A stretch of 64,000 nt of DNA from Hirundichthys speculiger. Lineage: Eukaryota > Chordata > Actinopteri > Beloniformes > Exocoetidae. The notes below the pieces were generated by a model. That model saw only the letters and a program-made list of their open reading frames with translations, was not told where the DNA came from and did no database searches. The stretch lies in NCBI GenBank assembly GCA_018398805.1, contig JAGFBZ010000673.1:124001-188000 (forward strand). Direction: 5' to 3'. Shown here piece after piece: positions 1 through 48,719 of this stretch (position 1 is the first letter of the stretch; each line of letters begins with the position of its first letter). A program made the position numbers and the translations under genes.

Positions 1-972
1 ATCATTGGCATCAAGCAGAGAAAACATCCAAGGGGATTGCAGAAACTACCAAAATTGGGTTAAGAACTGTCCAACGCATTATTAAAAACTGGAAGGATAG
101 TGGGGACCCATTTTCTTCGAGGAGGAAATGTGGTTGAAAAAAATCCTCAATGATCGTGATCGGCGATCACATGTTTGGTGAGATCAAATAGAAGAAAAAC
201 AACAGTAGAACTCAGGGCTGTTTAATAGTGAAAGTAAGAGCATTTCCACATGCACAATGCTAAGGGAACTCAAGGGATTGGGACTGAACAGCTGTGTAGC
301 CTTCAAGTTTGCTAGGGAGCATAAAGATTGGACTCTGGAGCAATGGAAGAAGGTCATGTGGTCTGATGAGTCCAGATTGACCCTGGTCCAGAGTGATGGG
401 AGCATCAGGGTAAGAAGAGAGGCAGATGAAGTGATGCTCCCATCATGCCTAGTGCCTACTGTACCAGCCTGTGGGGGCAGTGTTCTGATCTGGGGTTGCT
501 GCAGTTGGTCAGGTCCAGGTTCAGCAACAGTATGAGCTCAAAGAATGAGGTCAGCTGACTACCTGAATATACTGAATGACCAGGTTATTCCATCAATGGA
601 TTTATTCTTCCCTGATGGCACGGCTATATTCTAAGATGACAATGACAGGATTCATTGGGCTCAGATTGTGAAAGACTGGTTCAGGGAGCAGGAGACATCA
701 TTTTCACACATGGATTGGCCTCCACAGAGTCCAGACCTGAACCCCACTGAGAATCTTTGGGATGTGCTGGAGAAGACTTTGAGCAGCGGTCAGACTCTAC
801 CATCATCAATGCAAGATCTTGGTGAAAAATAATGCAACACTGGATGGAAATAAATCTTGTGACATTGCAGAAGCTTATTGAAACAAAGCCACAGTGAATG
901 CGCGCCGTAATCAAAACTAAAGGTGTCCAATGAAATATTAGAGTGTATGACCTTTTTTTTTTTGGCCATGCA
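1..972 (+). mobile_element. Degenerate Tc1/mariner transposon (copy 1, truncated by window start)
   Basis: A Tc1-like transposase is readable on the plus strand in pieces. The piece at about 257-535 has the WSDESRL motif that carries the first catalytic Asp of the DDE triad. A later piece at about 640-830 reads DDN, then [15 protein letters not shown], the conserved block with the terminal Glu. Stop codons and frame changes interrupt it, so it cannot encode active enzyme. The 3' end lies in the T-rich stretch near 950-972. It sits in an intron of kcnq5. The same family recurs inverted at about 14959-15861. Confidence 0.85.
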
Positions 973-1154
973 ATGTGTGTCTGAATGACTGAATGCCTTA
1001 GCTTTTATAGACTGATGAAAACCTGTGTGTTTCGTGTCATATGTCTGAAAAAGAAGTTTTACTGTCTACCATTTGGGCTTTTCCCAGAATCCCAGTGTAC
1101 AGGCTACAGAATAAATGAGCTGTTGCCTGTAACAGAGCGGTTATCTGACTGTAA

Positions 1155-23460
<22,306 letters not shown>

Positions 23461-26400
23461 GCACACACCACGACGACAAACACGCAAGCTGTACGTACAG
23501 TTACGCTTTTTTAAAGTATTTATATGGGGCACTACACAGGTTATGTTCTAAATTTTACAATTGTATACTTTGTATGTGAACAAACAATGTTTTTGTGTTT
23601 TGTCTTGCCTGAACGTGTCCAGTCGCATCCAGATTTTAATTATACTGCACACTTTTCATGGGTCGCCTAAATTACTTTAACGCTCGCAGTAAAAGAATGT
23701 ACGAATCTGAATGCAAGTGGCTGTGTTCATGTTACACAAAATACAAAAAAACGATGCACAAGTAGGAGGAGTAGCTTTGTTGGTGAAAAAAGGCAGTTAA
23801 ATTGACATTTCACAGTCGATATATTAAATATTTCAAAAAGGATGTTTCAAAAGTAGGTTTACTTGAATTGGATAAAAATGAGGAATGCTGTTTTTTTCCC
23901 CCTAACATTTGGGTTAGACAGGAAGTGCAGATGCAAAATAATTTGGTTCATTACAAGAACAACGATGAGCAGAATTAACGTTTCTCTTTGAAGTACATCT
24001 CAGCTGTTCTACAGTCATGGAAAAAATTATTAGACCACCATTTTTTCTTCACTTTCTTGTTCATTTTAATACCTGGTACCACTAAACGTCATCATGTGAC
24101 TAAAACAGACAGAAAAGAAAACACTGAATGCATAAAAGCAGTGTTTTTGGCAGTACAACGCCATAGCTATTGATGTAAAAACTTAAGTGATTTAGGTTAT
24201 AATCAAGAAAACCATGGAAAATGGTAAGATATCAGCTCTTAAATAAAACTCTTATGAGCAATCTTTGTGGTTATCGTTATGTTTGTCCAAACAAATGTAC
24301 CTTTAGTTGTACCAGGCATTAAAATGAACAAGAAACTGAAGAAAACAAGGGTGGTCTAATAATTTTTTCCATGACCGTACGTTTTCAATCTGAAACTACG
24401 GGAACTCAAACCGAAGAAAAGGTCAACTTTTCCACACAGAAATTAAGTAAAATGGTGTAAAATTCCATAAATGGAAAGTTTCCAGAATCAAAGAGGAACT
24501 GGAGCCTCAGACAGATCCAGAGAAATAAGTCTCTCAGTGGCCCAAACCCGTGACCACAGACACAGGTACATGTGGAAACACAAAAACTTTCTGACACACA
24601 ACTTGATAAAGAGCTGAGACTGACTTTTTTTTATTATTATTATTAATGCAAACGCTTCTATTGAAAATGTTTTGGAAGAAGAGGAGATCCAATCTGCTTC
24701 GTTGACGTTTGTTCATACTGGTGTAAAATGAAGTCTTTCACTCATGTTTTCGTACATATCTCTGCATGGATGGACGCCAAAAACAAATGAAAATAGAGAA
24801 ATGTGTGTAAAACCTCGATGTGGGTATAGCATAACTATAAAAAAGACAAACATCAGATAACCCATCGCATGAATTCAGGCCACAGGAATCTAAAACTGTT
24901 GATTTCCCACCGCTGCAGAAATGTTAATGTTTATATGGTTGCTTGGTTTTGTCTCATAGTTGGTTAATTTTTGAATAGAAAGATGGTTGTAAAAATTGAC
25001 CATCAGCTATTCCTTAGGTGTTGGACCACTTCAGGGGGTCTAGACAGAGGCCCGGTACTAACGGTTAAAATGCTGAATTAGAGGAGATTATTCAAGTGGG
25101 CCTTTTCAGCAGAGCATGAGATGCTGCATGATGTCTGAGCTGTTTCCAGACCTGAATAGCAGAGACAGAATTGATGGTGGCCTGTACATCTTTGTGTGTG
25201 TTGTAATGTTTTCCTCCAAGCTTTTAACAAAAAAAAAAAAAGAAGGATGAAGAAAGTCTGCCTATATGAACATTATTTTACTCTAATTTGAACTAATTTG
25301 GTAGTTTTAACCTGTATAGCCAGTTATATGGAAATCACAATTTTCATGCCAAATGTACAAAGGTTGAAGGGCATTTGATGTTTCCTTTTGCCTTTTTTTT
25401 TTTTTTTTTAATGTCTTTTCTTACAATAAGAAGTGAAGTGGGGCATTACTGGGCAGAATGTGCTGTTCTTAACCCAGCATGCATGTTGTTACTTCATTCA
25501 AATGTGCCAAAAAAAAGTTAATATATTCACGTAATAAAGTATGAGAGAGTGAAAATATCAGTGCAGAATGTGCAATGGTATATTTTGTGGCTTGTTTATT
25601 CCCAGAACAAAAAAACAAAACCGCTCATATCCAGAGCAGCATCCACCAACACTTCAGCCGCCCTTAAAAAGGCCCTTTCCCAAGGCTTTGGTACACTTTG
25701 ATGTTTTTATTTTTTAATCAGTCACCCTTCAATCTTACGTTTTACAGTTTTTAACTATTTGGAATTTTTGCACCAAAATGAAGAGTTACTCAAGTGGACT
25801 GAAGCTGTGTATTTCATCAAGAGACAGACTTGAGCTTTTGAGAAGCTGTGATCGTCTTAATTGAGATTGTTTCTCATTTTTTTTCCTCTGCTTTCTGAAG
25901 GGTTGAACATTATGCACAAAACTCTCTGACTTCATATATATTCATTGTGTCGTCAGTCACAACAGTCTTACTGGGTTAAGATCCTTTTTTCTTTTTCTTT
26001 TACATCATTATTAGTTGAGTCTTATTTCCCAATGACATGTATTGTTTAGCAAATTAACACTCTGTAGTTCAATACATGAAGTTTTTTTTTTCTTCAACAA
26101 GTGGCAACTTGTATCATTTTTCATTGTATCATTCAAACAGAAGTGGTTTTTAAATGATGAAATATTTTTTATCACAAAAGTAGAGTTGTTTCTGTTGAGT
26201 GCTATGAGCCTGAAAATGTGACTTGGTACCTTAATGCTAATGTAATATTATCAGAATCATTTCATTGTAGTTATTGATCGAGCCTTGTTATACATGAATC
26301 AAGCTCTAAGATTCCCAGCCAGTTAGGGAACAAGAGGAATTCTCCCCCCCATAAAACATGCAAATGTTTGCAAATCTGTAAATTGCTTAAGGGTGCCTTT

Positions 26401-26735
26401 CTTGCATAATAAAATTGTTTTATTTTGTCCTCGCAGAGCCGTGAAGGCCTAGATTGCCTTCAGGCTATTTCATACTGAACTGAAGTCAAACTCATTTTGA
26501 AGCATCCAGTTTCATGAAGTCGTGTAACTTCAACCTACAGACTTTTTGGCTTGGATGGATTATAACACCATTTCTCAACTGCTCGAATGGTAATTTATTA
26601 CACAGCTAGCCTTAAAGCTTCATAATAAAGTTACTTTGAAATTAATTTATTAAAATGCACATTGTTCTCAGAATGAGAAATGCAAAAATAATGTTATTAT
26701 TCATTAATAAAGTATGTATTAAGACAACTTTGGAT
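23461..26735 (+). other. kcnq5: kcnq5 3' untranslated region
   Basis: No coding sequence is seen. AATAAA signals occur at 26624-26629 and 26706-26711; the latter is followed by a GT-rich stretch suitable for cleavage. Earlier signals near 25533 may give shorter forms. The region contains a Tc1/mariner MITE at 24012-24377. Length and polyadenylation site are inferred from motifs only. Confidence 0.6.
24012..24377. mobile_element. Tc1/mariner-type MITE, 366 bp, in kcnq5 3' UTR
   Basis: The ends are CAGTCATGG and CCATGACCG, flanked by TA on both sides, the Tc1/mariner target site. The inverted repeats extend at least 70 bases with few mismatches, so a transcript would fold into a long hairpin. 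There is no transposase frame. Confidence 0.88.
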
Positions 26736-28575
26736 GTGGTGTTCATTTTTTTCTTTTTTTTTTTATCACTATTTCCAGGCCATTTTGCATTTTGAGGACA
26801 CAGGATTTAAATAATCAGCAGGTATATGTACAGTTAGACCCCAGGTGTTGTTCAAGCACCTGACCTTTTGCCCCCTGATTTGATGAATGCCCCCAAATAC
26901 AGCTGTCAACGACTGCATTTTAGTGCTAATACATCCCATAAACTCCTGTGTCTCTCCAAAGAGCCGAGGACCGGGAGTCCCCCACCTTTCTGGCATGCCT
27001 TCATGATTTTTGAGACACTGGTAACAACAGAACAGGATGCTGCTCCCCAAACCAAAAGTCCAACATGAAATGAAATTGATTTAGAGAAATCAGGAGAGGA
27101 TAGCGCTCCCTCACCTCTGTCTGCCTTCATAGCAGCTCCACTCCATGAATATTTTCAGCATTATAGCTGAACTGGCTTTACCCAAGTTAAGTCTACATCA
27201 CAGTAGCCTCCGGTAATCTACGTCATGTATGAACCTTAAATATGTGTCTTTTAAAATACATTTATAGAGCATTTCCAATTCACAATAAGTCCATTGGAAA
27301 TATTATCAGTAGACATGCCAAGCTTTTGTTGAGGCACCTAAACTTGATGCACTAAGGATTTTTACACCACATACTTGTATACACAAACATTAAATTATAC
27401 AGTGGGTTCACAGCATTGATTTGGCTCCTTTGCCGATTTCCAACAAAATGTCAGGAAAGGAAAAGCTGCAGAAGGCCAGTTTGAGTTGTCAGCTTTTCTG
27501 TCCTGGGTCAAACCATCAAGTAGTAGGAAGGATGAGAGAGACATGTCACCTTTCAGTACCCCATTAAAGTATTTAATGTGACGTTTTTGTTGGCTGCTTT
27601 TGAGTTAAATGCTCTCTTTGTCAATACTGCACTCATATAGCAAAATTAATCTGGGCTGCTTCTGTACCACAGAATTCCTGGGCCTGAGCTGTTTGTGCAT
27701 TAGAGATGTACTCCCTGTTAAAAGTTTCTGCTGTTACCTCAGAAATTACTTGTTTTAATGTTATGATTGTGGCTCAGGATTTTGTTGATAGACTTTTTTT
27801 TAAAATTATTTTTCATTAAAAAAAGTAGGATGACATTAATGCCCTGGCAGTGGCAATAAGCTTTATTTTATTTTACATTATTTAAGATGAGATTCACACT
27901 AAATATGTGTTACTGACAAATGCTGATGTTAAAAGTGTTTGGCAAATGTTATGGCACTTCCATTCATAGGGCAGCAGAACATTTTCATAAAAGTTCACTT
28001 TACACTGCTTTTGAATTCATTATTTGATTTTGCGTATACAATGTGATTAATCATGAATAATCAGGGAAATCATGTGATTAATCATGATTAAAAACTTTAA
28101 TCGTTGCCCAGCCCTACTAAATGAAATTAAACTTTATCTTTATTAACACTAAATATGAATAAACACATTTAACTTTTTAAATTGCGTATCGACCAATCCG
28201 AGACTACTTCTTTTTGCATTTTAAGCAGGAGAAGGCATCTTCTCAGTCCTGTTACCAAAACTCATGTCATTTTAAAAAGCATGAAAAAAAAAAACCTATA
28301 TTAATAACGGCTGTAAAAGTAGGGGCACTAAAGTTTTGTGCATTGTGCAAGGTCAACGGACATGGCCAATGTGTAAAAGAATAAAAGGGTCATCACACTT
28401 CAAAAATTGAACTTCATTTTTATCAACAGTGAATTTTATTTTGATGAATATTTATAATCAGTATTTTTAACGATATTTTTATGCTTTAATGTAATAATTC
28501 GCACCTTAATACATTGCATTTCATTTCTGTACGTACTAAATTAAATGTTAAAATACGGCTCAAATTGACGAGTAG
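26736..28575. other. Intergenic region kcnq5-ddx43
   Basis: No gene is recognised. The short open frames near 26769-27130 look like chance. It contains a truncated hAT-type repeat at 27711-28116. Confidence 0.6.
27711..28116 (-). mobile_element. Truncated non-autonomous hAT element
   Basis: Reverse complement of the left third of the complete element at 41389-42569, with the same terminus (TAGGGCTGGGCAACGATTAAA on the minus strand) and shared internal sequence up to about 27711. The right end is missing. Confidence 0.8.
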
Positions 28576-28583
28576 CCGGAAGT
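28576..28583 (+). promoter_or_regulatory. Putative ETS-type site in ddx43 promoter
   Basis: CCGGAAGT lies 85 bp upstream of the ddx43 start codon, in a GC-rich stretch without a TATA box. The motif fits GABPA/ETS factors. Motif match only. Confidence 0.45.
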
Positions 28584-28667
28584 GCGGCGGTCCGGACAGG
28601 AAATGAAGGTAGAGGAACCTTGATTGATTGATAGCTAAGCCGCTAACTGACTGGAACCGCGTTAAAA

Positions 28668-39669
<11,002 letters not shown>

Positions 39670-40116
39670 AGCATGACTGTGAATGTAAGTTAACATATAA
39701 CACAAGATGGGCTAATTAAATTTTCAAAAGGATGAAAACGGCTCTTCAAAGGTCAGTCTGCTACCATGAATGGACCATAACAGATTTCTTTTGTCTGATA
39801 TTCTGATGGATCATATTGTTGGAAGTATGTTAAACTTTAATGTCTCTTGTTTTTCTTTTTCTTTTTTTTCTTCTGCTTCAACAGGTGAAGATCTAAACCT
39901 GTCATTGTATTTATATTTACATTTTAATTTTGGAGGTGTTTTGTTTCCTGCAAAACATCATCTATTACTGTTTGGTTGTCGGTTACACCTCATGGTTATC
40001 TGTTTCAAGAAAGTTTACATTTTCTTTCTTTTTTCTTGTGTGTGTAACTCATCGACTTTATTAATGTTCTACTCTGAATATACTGTATCTTGATTTGGGC
40101 AGGAATGGATCTGCCA

Positions 40117-40122
40117 AATAAA
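40117..40122 (+). terminator. ddx43 polyadenylation signal
   Basis: AATAAA 448 bp after the ddx43 stop codon. The intervening 39670-40116 is taken as 3' UTR; no gene is seen there. Confidence 0.6.
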
Positions 40123-40631
40123 CTCTCATTTTAAAGAGACATGGAACCCAGCGTATATGTATTTTAATTTTATTATTTCTTTTATCCTTGGTCATTTGAA
40201 ATGTTAGCTGTATCTTGCTGCAATGATAAAACCTGTTTTTCACCTCCTGGTTGCCTCCAAAGGAAATTGGCTGAACAGCAGAGGTAAATCTTGCTTTAAT
40301 TGTAATAATAAATGGAGAGAAAAGTTAAAACGCAGCCCATTGCATAATTTCTGTGTATTTTTCCCGCAGAAATCGATTCCATGTATCTGGATCAAGACTG
40401 GTTTGATGGCCGGTGGTTGTGCTGAGCTCGAAGGTTTTAACAGAAGAGATCTGATGAAATGACTGAACACAAATGTAAGTTCCTGTGCTTAGTGTTTTAA
40501 ACGGCTCACTGAAGCGCAGATCATGTGTGTTGGGTTGATGCAGAGCTGTGTAAAACTTGACTCTGATTGCAGTTTAACCAGTTTATATCAGCCCAGATGA
40601 TTCAAGCAGAAACTGAAGAATTCAGAACTGA

Positions 40632-40637
40632 TTTATT
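40632..40637 (-). terminator. cgas polyadenylation signal
   Basis: TTTATT on the plus strand is AATAAA on the minus strand, about 195 bp past the cgas stop. The ddx43 and cgas 3' ends converge, leaving roughly 500 bp between their signals. Confidence 0.5.
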
Positions 40638-40830
40638 TTTATTTGTACTTGGCAGATTCAATCCAGTTGTACAGAAGCCCATCACCTCAGCCCCAACTAA
40701 GGCACCCTTTCAGGATCTATTAAAGTAAAACTTTGTTATTGTTTGAATTTGGGTCATTTGTGATGGTTCAAGATAATGACCATTAGTTTAATTCCAGATT
40801 TTTCACATGGAAGACCTCAAACAAAGCACT

Positions 40831-43800
40831 TTATAGAGGTTCTTGCTGAAATATGGGAAAGCCCTTGTCACGTTGCTGCTTGATGCAGTCAGCCAGTTTT
40901 TCGCACATCTTCTTCCCAGGGCCGGAGAGCAGGTTCTGACTGGGGATGAAGAAGTTGCAGAGTTTACCATTTCTCAGGTGGTTTTCGAAGTCCTGCAGGA
41001 GCAGCTGAAAGCAGTGACTCAGATCTGACGCTTTCCACTCCGTGTCATTGGTTCTAGAGCAGCAGGCGTGTAAGAGTGTAGTCTTGGCATGGTAGGAGCA
41101 GAAGTTGTCGAAAGAAGTGTTATTTTCCTTCAGCAGATGCAGAAGGTGCTTGATGAGCTTCAGACATTCCTTCCTGTGTACAACGAATGAGAAACAGGTT
41201 CGATACAGAGGAGACTCGGGCAAATGAACTTGCTGAGGATGGCAAATAAGGGAACAGATTTTAGAAAAGCAAGCATCGATAATGAAATGGTGTCTTTAAC
41301 AATATATGACAGCATTACTTTATTGAAGGAAATCCAGTGACGGCACTATATGGAGTTGGGCAACTAGATACAAAAAATGCATTGTAAGTAGGGCTGGGCA
41401 ACGATTAAAATTTTTAATCGCGATTAATCGCATGATTTCCCTGATTAATCACGATTAATCGCATTGTATACGGAAAATCAAATAATGAATTCAAAAGTAG
41501 TGTAAAGGTCACTTTTATGTAAATGTTCTGCTGCCATATGGACTAAAGTGTCATAACATTTGTTGTTCAAACACTTAACATCTGCACTTGCCAGTAACAC
41601 ATATTTTGTGTAAATCTCTTCTTAAAAAATGAAAAATAAAATAAAGCTTATTGCCACTGCCAGGGCATTAATGGCACCCAGTTTTTTTATGAAAAATATA
41701 AAAATCTACCAACAAAACCCTAACAATCCAGAGGCCACAATCAGAACATTAAAACAGGTAATTTCTGAGGTAACAGCAGAAACTTTTAACGGGGAGTTCA
41801 TCTTGTCAGTGATTACAAATAACCTTGTTTCTATCAAATCCACCATCTGGGAGAACTTTAAAATGAAAATGTCCATGTTAAAGTTCTGTAACTTTATCAA
41901 TCCGTAATTATCTGTGTATCATTTGTTTTTTTTTTTTTCCATTTTCAATTGTCAATCAAAAATTTAAGAAATTAAGAAGTAACTTTTTCTTTTTTTTCCC
42001 CATTTTTTTAATCTAACACACACACAAAAAAATTCCTGTTTTTTTTTATATTTCAATTGTAGCAAACAGGCCATGGCACTGAATTTGTTTTTAATATTTT
42101 AGTATCTGGTTTATGTGACCCAGAAATGGCTTTGTTTTATAATCAAGGAACAGACTTTCTGTTGTCATTACACATCTGTGCCACTAGATGGAGCCGCACT
42201 GAAGTAACCAGCTAGAGAACAGCAGGACAGTGAAGCATGGAGCAGATCTGATGATAAATGGAGGGAAGACGTGATCGTCTTGAACAAAGGAGTTTGAAAG
42301 TTTTTATTTTCCAGACAGAATTGTTAATATTTCTACCTGAGTTGCTACTCAAACTGTAAAGTTCACTGATTTTTACCGTTCTCCATGTCTGTTTTAGCTT
42401 TTCTGCATGTTTATCCGCCAATTCTCTTTCGGTTCTGGAGCAGCCAGTAACCGACCTTTTTAAAACAAAAGCATGTGAGCAACATGTGTTAACGCACGAT
42501 AAAATAAATGTCGGCGTTAATTAATTAATGCAATAATGCGATAATAACGCGTTAACTTGCCCAACCCTAATTGTAAGTTCTCAGAAGCTGTATTCGTTCA
42601 AATCTAACCTGCAGCAGCTCACACCGCCTTTTTCACAGCAGGTCTTCTCTGATCCGTGATTTTTCAGAATGGCCTTCTCAACGTGAGAGAATGAAACCCG
42701 CCAAACATCTGTGTTGTAGGACAGAAGACAACAGTTTAAGTAGGAAAACTTGAAAAGAAGAAAAAAATTCAATCTAGTGACATGAGGCTTGAGCCCATCA
42801 CAAAATGATGAGCCTGAGAAATGTCAAGATTTGGTTTGTGAGGTAACTTGAGGACTGCTTGGCAGCAACTTTCAGCGTGTGCTTGCATGCTTACAAATGA
42901 CCAGCTTTTCTTCAGGGGGTTAAAAAAAAATACGTACAGGGTTTTTTTTTTTGTTTTTGTTTTTTTTTTGTGGGGTATTGCATATTGTGGTTGAGTGAGG
43001 CTAGACTTACCTTTGGCAAGGACCCCGTTGTTTTCTGCTGTGCCCCTGCCTTCATATTTTGGGACAAGATAATATGGCTTTCGCTTGTGTTCCTGTTTTA
43101 CTTTAGTTCCAAGCCAGTGCTCGATATTAAGTCCATCTTTAGTGAAAGCTGGCCAGCTTGATCTAACCATAAGGCAGAGGACGAAGTCCAGGGAAATGGT
43201 AACTGACTCAACTGTTGTAATTAGAGTTACTGCAGGGCAGCCGTTTTTCTTTTTTGTTATCTCCCATTCTGAAATGACAGGGAGAAAAAAAAATCAGTCC
43301 AAATTGGCCAGTGAATTATATTTCAATCTCTAAATGTATAATGGAAAAAACTAAAATAAAATAAACTACTTGTAGCACATGTAACTGCTGTACAAATGTT
43401 CTAAAATGTATCGGGTCTCTGCAGTTCTAATTTTTGGTAAAACTGCAGATCCATTAAATATGGTCACTGTGAATAGACACAGCCAAGGTCTTACCTTTAC
43501 ATTCCTTCAGACATTTCTTCACTTCGTTCCTGAACTCTTCAAGCATTTTGCTGGAAGACAAAATGCAGTCTTCCTCGAATCTCTGCAGAGGGGTCTTACC
43601 ACGTTTTAATCCCACACTGTAAAAGGCACCGTCCTGTCCGAACGGTTCAATGTGGACTCGTTCAATCGGGATGGGCAGCATGACATCAAACTCATCAGGA
43701 TTAGAAATCTGTAACACACCAAAGATCATGCAGTGATGTACTTGGGCCCGTTTCCTCCCTTCTGTACACCATGTGGACCACATGTTCACCACTAAACTTA

Positions 43801-44798
43801 CTAGAGTGACCTACCTTGACGTTTTCATAATAACTTCCTGTGGTTAACGGTTCTTCCACATCTTTAAAGCAGTCTGTGTTTTGTTTTAAGTGCTTGATTA
43901 TGTGTCTTGTTATTTCATTTACAACTTTAGATGCTTGGGATCTGTCATTCCTCTTAATCTTCAGGTTGCTCAGTGTCATGTGGAGGATTTTGTCCACGTT
44001 TCCCTCAAATCTTTCCTTTGTGGAGTCCTCCAGTGTCTCTTGCTGTGTCTTGGTTGTCTTCTGTGGGGCTTTCTTGGCATTTTCATTTGCCATCTTGGTT
44101 TTCTTCGGTATTCCTGGCTTTGTCTTTATCGCCGCCGCACATGTTTCTGCCTCCATCTTCTCCGTGTCCTCACCAAAATGGACTTTTGATTGTGCCTTAC
44201 CGCGTGCTTTTGCTTCAGTTGTTTTTAGAGAAGTCCTTCGAATGCCTTTCGGTGTCTCCAGCTGCATTGTTATGTCATCTGAAGGAATGTCTTTTGCTTC
44301 GGCTCTGACGACACGTTTTTCTGTAGTGCTGTTAAGTGTTTCTGGCTGAGTCGCCATCTTCTCTGCATTTTTTCTAAATGTGGCCTGACACGTGGAATTT
44401 TTTGTTTCTGTGATCTTGGGAGAAACCTTCACCGGGTCCTTGGATGTTCCAGGTTGTGCCTTCTTCGTCTCTTTTGCAGATGTTTCCATCGATTTATTTG
44501 TGGCAGAACAGGCTTTCAGCTTTGTGCCGTCTGTAGGTGTCCACTGCTGCTCGTTGGTCTCCTCCATGAAATGGTTTGTGGTTTTTCCTCTTCTAGTCCT
44601 TTGCACAGGTGGCTTCTCTTCCGTGTGGTTTGGCTTTTGTTGATCCCGTTTCTTTGTTCCCTTTGTGGTTGGATTTTGTTTCTCTTCTGTAAAGGGTGCA
44701 TGTCTCGGTGGAGATGTTGTCTCTTTAGATCTGGTTCTTCTCTTGACGATCTTAGAGTCAGGACTCTTTTCTTTGCGTGATCTCCCTCTGCCAGTCAT
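40831..44798 (-). CDS. cgas: Cyclic GMP-AMP synthase (cGAS)
   Basis: Cytosolic/nuclear DNA sensor that makes 2'3'-cGAMP from ATP and GTP to activate STING. Exons on the minus strand: 44798-43815, 43708-43495, 43268-43011, 42708-42609, 41173-40831; phases join without a break and give 632 residues (human 522). The catalytic core has TGSYYENVK with the GS loop, the DEFDVM acidic pair, and the third Asp in ISLDFVL. The zinc thumb is NHGSEKTCCEKGGVSCC, with the His and three Cys in family order. Residues 1 to about 260 are Lys/Thr/Glu-rich and look disordered. A complete hAT-type element lies in the last intron. The stop codon is TAA at 40831-40833. Confidence 0.93.
41389..42569 (+). mobile_element. 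Complete non-autonomous hAT element, 1181 bp, in cgas intron 4
   Basis: The ends are TAGGGCTGGGCAACGATTAA and its near complement (GTTAACTTGCCCAACCCTA). A perfect 8-bp duplication ATTGTAAG flanks it at 41381-41388 and 42570-42577. No transposase frame is seen. A small frame at 41629-41907 is not recognised. Partial copies are at 27711-28116 and 31591-31737. Confidence 0.9.
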
Positions 44799-45834
44799 TA
44801 TGTAGAAATGAGAAGAATGAAACCGCTCTGTTGAAAATAAAGTCCTGCCTATTTCCTGTCACGCCCACCAGCTTTCGTCATACTGCCCTCGGGCTATTCT
44901 GGTGAAACTGTGTTGAGACGTACAGTATGTATCTATCCGGAAAGAGATAGATGTGGATAAGTGAATCCATCAAATAAGTTGGCAAGACTTTGTGTTGATT
45001 CAACTATTACTTAGAGGAGGTATTTTATTTCTTTACCTTTAGCAACATCTTGTGGATAAAGGCATGTGGTGCAAGAACTCTTATACTCTTATTAATTATT
45101 TGACTTAAAGGATTATGAAGTTTGCATCACAGACACAAAAACACTAGACATTTTGGTTGAAATATGTTTTAATGTTGCAAAGAGGCTCATGCCATCTTAC
45201 AATAAGGTGCAGTAGCTTATGCCAATTAAATCTTCAGTGAAAGTGCAAAGTTAGCAAAATGCCAATCAAAGTGCTTTAAGAATCAACAGGTAGTCTACTC
45301 TGGGTCCCCCAGGAAGGAAAAATTTTAGGAGTCTTAAAATGTTTTTTTTTTTTTTTTTTTTTTTTAAAGCTTAAACACAAACTAATCAACTACTTTAGAA
45401 CATAGTTTTAAATTGTCATTAGCTCCTACAGAGCACCATATAGTTGCAAACAAACACGGAAAGCAGGACAACATGTAATAAGAGCCAGGACCAGCACTGC
45501 AGAGAGCTAGAGATGACAGGATTACAGTTTATCTATTTGTTCAGTGTCTCAAGATCACAGAAAGGTATTGCCATGAACCAAATCAACAGGTCCACGTGTG
45601 CAACTATTTTTTTAATCACTTTGTACATAATGGTAATTTAACTTGAAATGGAGTTAAGAGTGCCTCCTCGAACTAAAGTTCTACATCCTTCTCTTTCCTT
45701 CGAATGCTTTTGCGATGCATTGTGATGATTAACCAGTCCTTAATGATTAAGTTGAAGCAACCACTTGTAGGATGGAGTTGGATGACTGATGTCCTGCCTT
45801 GGGAGACCTTGTGGTCGGCAGAGCAGTACAACAT
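44799..45834. other. Spacer between cgas 5' end and eef1a1 stop
   Basis: About 1 kb holding the eef1a1 3' UTR and the cgas upstream region, both genes being on the minus strand. ATTAAA on the minus strand (45168-45173) is a candidate eef1a1 polyadenylation signal. MTO1, which separates these genes in human, is absent. Confidence 0.6.

Positions 45835-48719
<2,885 letters not shown>

Noticed and set aside
43840..44349. 169-codon plus-strand hydrophobic frame
   Set aside because: Antisense shadow of the Lys/Thr-rich cgas exon 1.
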